The translations under genes were made by a program, and so were the position numbers. This document shows, in pieces, positions 59,741 to 64,000 of a stretch of DNA of 64,000 bases (position 1 is its first letter; every line of letters starts with the position of its first letter). The notes beneath the pieces are model-generated. The model was not told where the DNA came from. It saw nothing but the letters and a program-made list of their open reading frames with translations, and searched no databases. The stretch comes from Mycolicibacterium sp. S2-37 (GTDB taxonomy: Bacteria > Actinomycetota > Actinomycetes > Mycobacteriales > Mycobacteriaceae): the NCBI RefSeq assembly GCF_017352375.1, contig NZ_JAFEVR010000002.1:62001-126000 (forward strand), in the 5' to 3' direction.

Positions 59741-60085
59741 GTGGCAACGGTTCACGTGGGCGGGCAACCGCTGGCCGGTATCTTCACCAACCATTTCCTG
59801 GCCCACCTCCAGGCCGCTGCGACGGCCCGGTTCAGCGCGGGCAAGGGCTTCTTCCTCACCACGACCGAGGCGGGCGCCGACGGCAACGAGTCGACCGTCA
59901 GCCACTGGCTGCACCCGGCGCTGGCGGTCAGCTTCTCCTTCGACGTCGTCGACGGCGACGGCGCGCGGGTCGCGCCGGTGACGCTGGGCAAAGAGGAGAT
60001 CGAAGAGATCACCGCGGCCATGGACACCCCCAACGGTGTGCGCGGCAGCGACGGCGTCTGGTGGCCGTTCGCCGAGCACGCGTAG
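59741..60085 (+). CDS. Conserved mycobacterial hypothetical protein
   Basis: A 114-residue soluble protein ([52 protein letters not shown], and [19 protein letters not shown]). No domain is recognised; the compact alternating pattern and the GTG with GAAAGGCGG upstream support it. It diverges from the kinase across about 48 bases and is followed by a strong terminator hairpin. Function is unknown. Confidence 0.7.
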   Translation: MATVHVGGQPLAGIFTNHFLAHLQAAATARFSAGKGFFLTTTEAGADGNESTVSHWLHPALAVSFSFDVVDGDGARVAPVTLGKEEIEEITAAMDTPNGVRGSDGVWWPFAEHA

Positions 60086-60091
60086 CACCGA

Positions 60092-60122
60092 GAAACCCGC
60101 GGTAGGTGGGAACGCGGGTTTC
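60092..60122 (+). terminator. Strong hairpin terminator
   Basis: GAAACCCGCG (60092-60101) and CGCGGGTTTC (60113-60122) form a perfect ten-base stem with an 11-base loop, seven bases after the stop of the preceding gene. There is no long U-tract, but the stem is the best in the window. Confidence 0.65.
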
Positions 60123-60153
60123 GGCTGGCTGCCCGATGGCAATACGCCCTGCC

Positions 60154-60999
60154 ATGGCTGGGATCAGCGACGTTCTCGATTGGGCCAAACATCAGGTGTC
60201 GTCCAGGGTGCCGAAGGCGGATCTGGATCAGCGCGACTCCGACTACATCCTGGAGCAACTGCCCGGCACGTGGCTGCTGGCATCGCTGTACTTCCGCGCT
60301 GACGTCCGCGGGCTCGACCGCATCCCCAAGGACGGTCCGGTGCTGCTGGTCGGAAACCACAGCGGCGGCAACCTGCCGCCCGACACGTTCGTGTTCACCC
60401 TGGCCTTCTGCTCGTACTTCGGCGTCGAGCGACCGTTCTACCAACTGGCCCACAATCTCGTGGTCTCCGTCCCGGGCCTGGGCTGGCTGCGCAAGTTCGG
60501 CACCGTGGCGGCCAATCACGAGAATGCAAGGCTTGCACTGGAATCCGGTGCCGCGCTGCTGGTCTACCCGGGGGGCGATTACGAGGTGTTCCGGCCGTCG
60601 TGGGAGCGGCACCGGGTCGATTTCGGCGGTCGCAAGGGCTATGTGAAGCTCGCACGCGAAGCCGGTGTGCCGATCGTCCCGGTGGCCAGCGTCGGTGGTC
60701 AGGAGGCGGCGCTGTTCCTCGACCGCGGCCAGTGGCTGGCCAAGCTGCTGATGGTGGACAAGATGGCGCGACTCAAGAGTGTGCCCATCCTGCTGGCGCC
60801 GCCGTGGGGGCTGGTGATCAGCGATCTGATTCCCCGCCTCCCACTGCCGACGAAGATCGTCATCGAGGTGCAGGAGCTGATCGCCGCATCCGAGATCGCC
60901 GACGCCGACGACGACGAGATCAACGCCCACGTGGTCGCCAGCCTGCAGGGCGGGGTGGACCGGCTGGCCGCCGAACGACGCTTCCCGGTGGTGGGTTAG
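60154..60999 (+). CDS. PlsC-like lysophospholipid acyltransferase
   Basis: A 281-residue glycerolipid acyltransferase. [14 protein letters not shown] near residue 67 is a variant of the HX4D catalytic motif, with Asp two positions further on than usual. [29 protein letters not shown] and [12 protein letters not shown] follow, as in other members. Hydrophobic patches suggest membrane association. The ATG fits the family start. Its stop directly abuts the ATG of the SRPBCC gene, so the two are coupled. It probably transfers an acyl group to a lysolipid; the substrate is unknown. Confidence 0.82.
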   Translation: MAGISDVLDWAKHQVSSRVPKADLDQRDSDYILEQLPGTWLLASLYFRADVRGLDRIPKDGPVLLVGNHSGGNLPPDTFVFTLAFCSYFGVERPFYQLAHNLVVSVPGLGWLRKFGTVAANHENARLALESGAALLVYPGGDYEVFRPSWERHRVDFGGRKGYVKLAREAGVPIVPVASVGGQEAALFLDRGQWLAKLLMVDKMARLKSVPILLAPPWGLVISDLIPRLPLPTKIVIEVQELIAASEIADADDDEINAHVVASLQGGVDRLAAERRFPVVG

Positions 61000-61434
61000 A
61001 TGCGACTCGAACGACGGTGTGTCCTCGACGCCGACCCCGACACCGTGTGGAAGACGGTCAGCAACCCGGACTGCTATCCGGAGTTCATGGCCAGTCTCGA
61101 GCGCTGGGAGACGGTCACCGACGGACCGGTCGCCGTCGGCTCCCGGTTCACCGTCCACTGGAAGGTGGGTTCGGTCCCGATCGGCGGGCTGGTGGAGATC
61201 CACGAACTGGACCCGGCGCGCGATCTGTCGTGGATCGGCATCACCGGTATCACCCTGCGCGGACGGTTCCGGCTACGCGAGGCCTCGGACGGGCGCACGA
61301 AGGTGACCTTCCGACTGTCCTACGAGGCGCCCGGCGGTCTGCTCGGCCTGATCGCCGACCGCGTCGCGGCCCGGCAGGTGGGGCGCAACATGTCCGAGAC
61401 GCTCAAGCGGTTGAAGACCCTGGTGGATGGCTGA
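61000..61434 (+). CDS. SRPBCC/polyketide-cyclase-like protein
   Basis: A 144-residue protein with the SRPBCC ligand-binding fold: RRCVLDADPDTVWKTVSNPDCYPEFMASLERWE, VGSRFTVHWKVGSVPIGG, LSWIGITGITLRGRF, and a long C-terminal helix (ADRVAARQVGRNMSETLKRLKTL). The fold carries a hydrophobic pocket for lipids or polyketides. It begins on the base after the stop of the acyltransferase gene, which suggests a lipid-related joint role. No enzymatic residues are certain. Confidence 0.8.
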   Translation: MRLERRCVLDADPDTVWKTVSNPDCYPEFMASLERWETVTDGPVAVGSRFTVHWKVGSVPIGGLVEIHELDPARDLSWIGITGITLRGRFRLREASDGRTKVTFRLSYEAPGGLLGLIADRVAARQVGRNMSETLKRLKTLVDG

Positions 61435-61476
61435 CCCACGCCGTTTGGCCGGCGCCGGCACGGGTAGTCGGCCATC

Positions 61477-62262
61477 ATGGCTGACTCCACCACACTCGCG
61501 CTCGTCACCGGCGCCTCGACCGGTATCGGCTTCGAGCTCGCGAAGTTGTTCGCCACCAATGGATACGACCTGGTGATCGCGGCGGACGAGGCACAGATAC
61601 ACGTTGCGGCGCAACAGCTTTCGGAGTACGGGCACGCGGTGACGCCGGTCGAGGTCGATCTGCGCAGCCCGGACGGCGTCGTCGAGCTGTATCGGGAGGC
61701 CACCGCCGGAGGGCGACACCTGGACGCGGCGGCGCTCAACGCCGGCATCGGCCGGGCCGGCCGGTTCGTCGACGGCGATCTGGCCGACGACATGTCGATC
61801 ATCGACCTCAACGTTCGCTCGACGGTGCACCTGGCCAAGCTCGTCCTGCGCGATATGGCGGATCGCGGGTCGGGCCGCGTGCTGTTCACCTCGTCGACGG
61901 TCGCTGCGATTCCGGGTTCGTACCAGAGCATGTACAACGCGTCGAAGTCCTTCGTGCAGAACTTCGCCGAGGCACTCCACGACGAGATGCGTGGCACCGG
62001 GGTCACCGTGACCGCACTCATGCCCGGTCCGGTCGACACCAGGTTCTTCGACCGCGCCAAGATGCGCAACACCCTCATCGGGGGTGTGCTGCCCAAGGAC
62101 GACCCGGCCGACGTCGCCCGTCAGGGCTACGAGGCGCTGATGCGCGGTGATCAGAAGGTGGTGGCGGCGTCGGCGATGTCCAAGGCGCTCGGCGCCGTCG
62201 ACGCCGTGCTCCCTGACGCGGTGAAGGCCCGGATGAACCGGCTGATCGCCAAACCGCGCTGA
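61477..62262 (+). CDS. Short-chain dehydrogenase/reductase
   Basis: A 261-residue classical SDR. LALVTGASTGIGFELAKLF is the NAD(P)-binding TGxxxGIG motif, ALNAGIGRAG is the NAG block, TSSTVAAIPGSYQSMYNASKSF contains the catalytic Ser, Tyr and Lys, and MPGPVDTRFF follows the active site. The C-terminal extension resembles SDRs of mycobacterial lipid metabolism. It follows the SRPBCC gene by 42 bases. The substrate is not predictable. Confidence 0.87.
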   Translation: MADSTTLALVTGASTGIGFELAKLFATNGYDLVIAADEAQIHVAAQQLSEYGHAVTPVEVDLRSPDGVVELYREATAGGRHLDAAALNAGIGRAGRFVDGDLADDMSIIDLNVRSTVHLAKLVLRDMADRGSGRVLFTSSTVAAIPGSYQSMYNASKSFVQNFAEALHDEMRGTGVTVTALMPGPVDTRFFDRAKMRNTLIGGVLPKDDPADVARQGYEALMRGDQKVVAASAMSKALGAVDAVLPDAVKARMNRLIAKPR

Positions 62263-62266
62263 CCGA

Positions 62267-62674
62267 TCAAGCCGGAGGCGGCGTCCCGGCGCCGGGCGCC
62301 CCCTGAATCGGGACGACCGGGGTGGGTGTGACGGTGGTGACGCCGTTCGCGCCGACCGTCGGTCCGCCGGCCGGACGCATGGCCTTGAGCGCGTCGGCCG
62401 CGGCCTGGCTGCAGTCGAGCATCAGTAGCATCTTGCCGCCGGACGTGAGCTTCTGGGTGTCCACCAGGCACTGGGCCTGGGGCAGCACGCTGCCGAACGA
62501 GCCCCCGAAGTTCGCGTTGACGCCCTGAGCCTTGAGAATCTGCAGCGCCTTCACGTACGGCTCGCCGACGACGTTGTAGTTGCCGCCGGGCTGCGAGAAC
62601 GCGACACCGGAGCTGATCACTGCTGCGGATCCGGCAGCCAGGACTCCGGCGCCGAGCATCACGAGCTTCTTCAC
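62267..62674 (-). CDS. Secreted conserved mycobacterial protein
   Basis: A 135-residue protein with a signal peptide (KKLVMLGAGVLAAGSAAVISSGVAFS, cleaved near residue 28), a small domain (NYNVVGEPYVKALQILKAQG, QAQCLVDTQKLTSGGKMLLMLDCSQAAADAL) with two Cys that may pair, and a Pro/Thr-rich tail. The GTG start overlaps the malQ stop by four bases, so it is translated behind malQ. Similar small exported proteins are found throughout mycobacteria; function is unknown. It is convergent with the SDR gene, four bases apart. Confidence 0.78.
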   Translation of the reverse strand: MKKLVMLGAGVLAAGSAAVISSGVAFSQPGGNYNVVGEPYVKALQILKAQGVNANFGGSFGSVLPQAQCLVDTQKLTSGGKMLLMLDCSQAAADALKAMRPAGGPTVGANGVTTVTPTPVVPIQGAPGAGTPPPA

Positions 62675-64000
62675 ATAGCCTCCGTCGGTTGTGGTGCGGT
62701 GCGAACATATCGCAGCCGTGACCTTTGTGAAACCGGAGCAGCGGCCTCCGGCGTTACATCCGGCGGGTCGACCAAGGCGTGCATGACTTCGGCCAGCGCG
62801 GCCGCGTGCGCGTCGTCGAAGACGTCCTCGACCAGCCGCTGCCTGCCGTCGTGGCCGCACAGCGGGACCCGCCAGTTCGGGTATTCATCGCTGGTCCCCG
62901 GCTGATTCTGGGCCCGCAGATCACCGACGGCATCGGCCAGCGAGAGCGAGAGCAGCTTGGACGGCGTGCGGCCCAGATAGCGGTGCAGCGCGAGCACCAC
63001 GGCGTCGGTGTCCGGGTCGGCGGCTCCGTCGTCGGGAAGCAGACCGGCCCGCCTGAGCTCGGCCAGCCAGGCGGACTGCGCGGCGTGATCGTCGGCCAGT
63101 TCCTCGCTGGCGGGACGGGTCAGCAGGCTGAGCTCGTCGCGCAGCCGGACGTGTTCGCCCGCGAGGTAGCCGGCGGTCGGCGGCAGGTCGTGTGTGGTCA
63201 CCGCCGACAGGCAGTACTCCCGCCAGCGTTCGGCCGGCAGCGGACCGTGCGGCCCGGCGCCGTCCCGGTCCTGCTCGAACCACAGGATCGACGTACCCAG
63301 GACCCCGCGGTCGCGCAGGTACTCGCGCACCCACGGTTCGACGACGCCGAGATCCTCGCCGACGACCACCGCGCCGGACCGGTGTGCTTCGAGGGCCACG
63401 ATGCCGATCAACGCTTCGTGGTCGTAGCGGACGTACGTGCCCGCGGTCGGCGACGCCCCACGCGGGATCCACCACAGCCGGAACAACCCGATGATGTGGT
63501 CGATGCGCACCCCGCCTGCGTGCCGCAGCACCGCGTTGACCAGGGCGCGGAACGGCTCGTACTCGCGCTCGACCAGCTGATCCGGACGCCACGGCGGTTG
63601 CGACCAGTCCTGCCCAAGCTGGTTGAACTCGTCCGGTGGCGCCCCAGCGGTCACCCCGAGTGCGAGGACGTCCTGGAGCGCCCACGCGTCGGCACCGCCC
63701 GGATCGACGCCGACCGCGAGATCGTGCACGACGCCGAGATCCATGCCCGCGCCCAGCGCGGCGGCCTGCACCCGGGTCAGCTGGTCGTCGAGCTGCCACT
63801 GCAGCCAGCGGTGGAAGTCGACCTGGTCGGCACGCTTGGCCGCGAACGCGGCGACCGCAGTGCTGCCCGGATGGTGCAGCTCCTCCGGCCAGGTGCGCCA
63901 GTCGTTCCCGTGCTTCTCGGCCAGCGCGCACCAGACGGCGAAGTCATCGAGGCTGCGTCCCTCCCGGTGCCGATATCCGGCGTAGGCGAGTTCGCGGCCT
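62671..64000 (-). CDS. 4-alpha-glucanotransferase (amylomaltase), 5' part missing
   Basis: The C-terminal 443 residues of a GH77 enzyme that transfers alpha-1,4-glucan chains in maltodextrin and glycogen metabolism; the start lies beyond the right edge. Landmarks are MDLGVVHDLAVGVDPGGADAW, LRHAGGVRIDHIIGLFRLWW with the catalytic nucleophile Asp, VVGEDLGVVEPWVREYL with the acid-base Glu, and TTHDLPPTAGYL with the third Asp. The frame stays open to the edge and reads like MalQ throughout. The last codons overlap the next gene (GTGA). Cytosolic. Confidence 0.92.
   Translation of the reverse strand, partial: GRELAYAGYRHREGRSLDDFAVWCALAEKHGNDWRTWPEELHHPGSTAVAAFAAKRADQVDFHRWLQWQLDDQLTRVQAAALGAGMDLGVVHDLAVGVDPGGADAWALQDVLALGVTAGAPPDEFNQLGQDWSQPPWRPDQLVEREYEPFRALVNAVLRHAGGVRIDHIIGLFRLWWIPRGASPTAGTYVRYDHEALIGIVALEAHRSGAVVVGEDLGVVEPWVREYLRDRGVLGTSILWFEQDRDGAGPHGPLPAERWREYCLSAVTTHDLPPTAGYLAGEHVRLRDELSLLTRPASEELADDHAAQSAWLAELRRAGLLPDDGAADPDTDAVVLALHRYLGRTPSKLLSLSLADAVGDLRAQNQPGTSDEYPNWRVPLCGHDGRQRLVEDVFDDAHAAALAEVMHALVDPPDVTPEAAAPVSQRSRLRYVRTAPQPTEAM

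Noticed and set aside
1-64000. Insertion sequences, tRNA-linked attachment sites or prophage
   Set aside because: No transposase, integrase or tRNA gene was seen; gene content and codon use look uniformly mycobacterial.

Overview
The window is high-GC actinobacterial DNA that reads as mycobacterial, probably a rapid grower (Mycolicibacterium type). Evidence for this is an Mps-type lipopeptide NRPS with an MbtH partner, a Mas-like PKS beside a FadD23-like fatty-acyl-AMP ligase, CmcI-type sugar O-methyltransferases, a PGRS protein, an F420-type oxidoreductase, and many GTG and TTG starts. No tRNA, rRNA, CRISPR array, transposase or prophage gene was seen.

Positions 428-45895 form one large glycolipopeptide-type biosynthetic region. 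Its left part (428-19429) holds tailoring and sugar-supply genes: a sulfotransferase, three paralogous GT-B glycosyltransferases, five SAM methyltransferases (TylF-like, a membrane-anchored TylF-like, two CmcI-like and one other class I), two tandem Gfo/Idh/MocA oxidoreductases separated by an alpha/beta hydrolase, a GMC oxidoreductase, and NDP-sugar genes (UDP-sugar dehydrogenase, UDP-glucuronate-decarboxylase-like protein, epimerase). The core (19545-36874) is mbtH followed by two overlapping NRPS genes, C-A-T-E and C-A-T/C-A-T/C-A-T-E/C-T. Convergent to it are a PKS and, 22 bp behind the PKS, an ICMT-family methyltransferase; the acyl-AMP ligase diverges from the PKS.

The inferred pathway is as follows. 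The ligase activates a fatty acid. The PKS may add one extension that stops at the beta-hydroxy stage, because its DH has lost both catalytic residues. The starter C domain of the first NRPS acylates a tetrapeptide with D residues at positions 1 and 4, both predicted Thr-like. The left-hand genes then glycosylate, methylate and possibly sulfate it. This is not the textbook GPL line: there is no terminal reductase, the last module is C-T without an A domain, and no MmpL, Gap or PapA gene lies in the window. A degenerate palindrome, TTGACG-N4-CGTCAA, recurs before almost every transcription unit of this region and may mark a dedicated regulator.

Positions 45899-64000 look like ordinary mycobacterial housekeeping and conserved genes: a PGRS protein without a PE domain, FadD19-like acyl-CoA synthetase, small secreted and hypothetical proteins, SGNH and HSL-type hydrolases, DJ-1/PfpI protein, NDH-2-like dehydrogenase, NUDIX hydrolase, a Ser/Thr kinase / LLM oxidoreductase / SnoaL operon, PlsC-like acyltransferase, SRPBCC protein, SDR, and malQ, which runs off the right edge.
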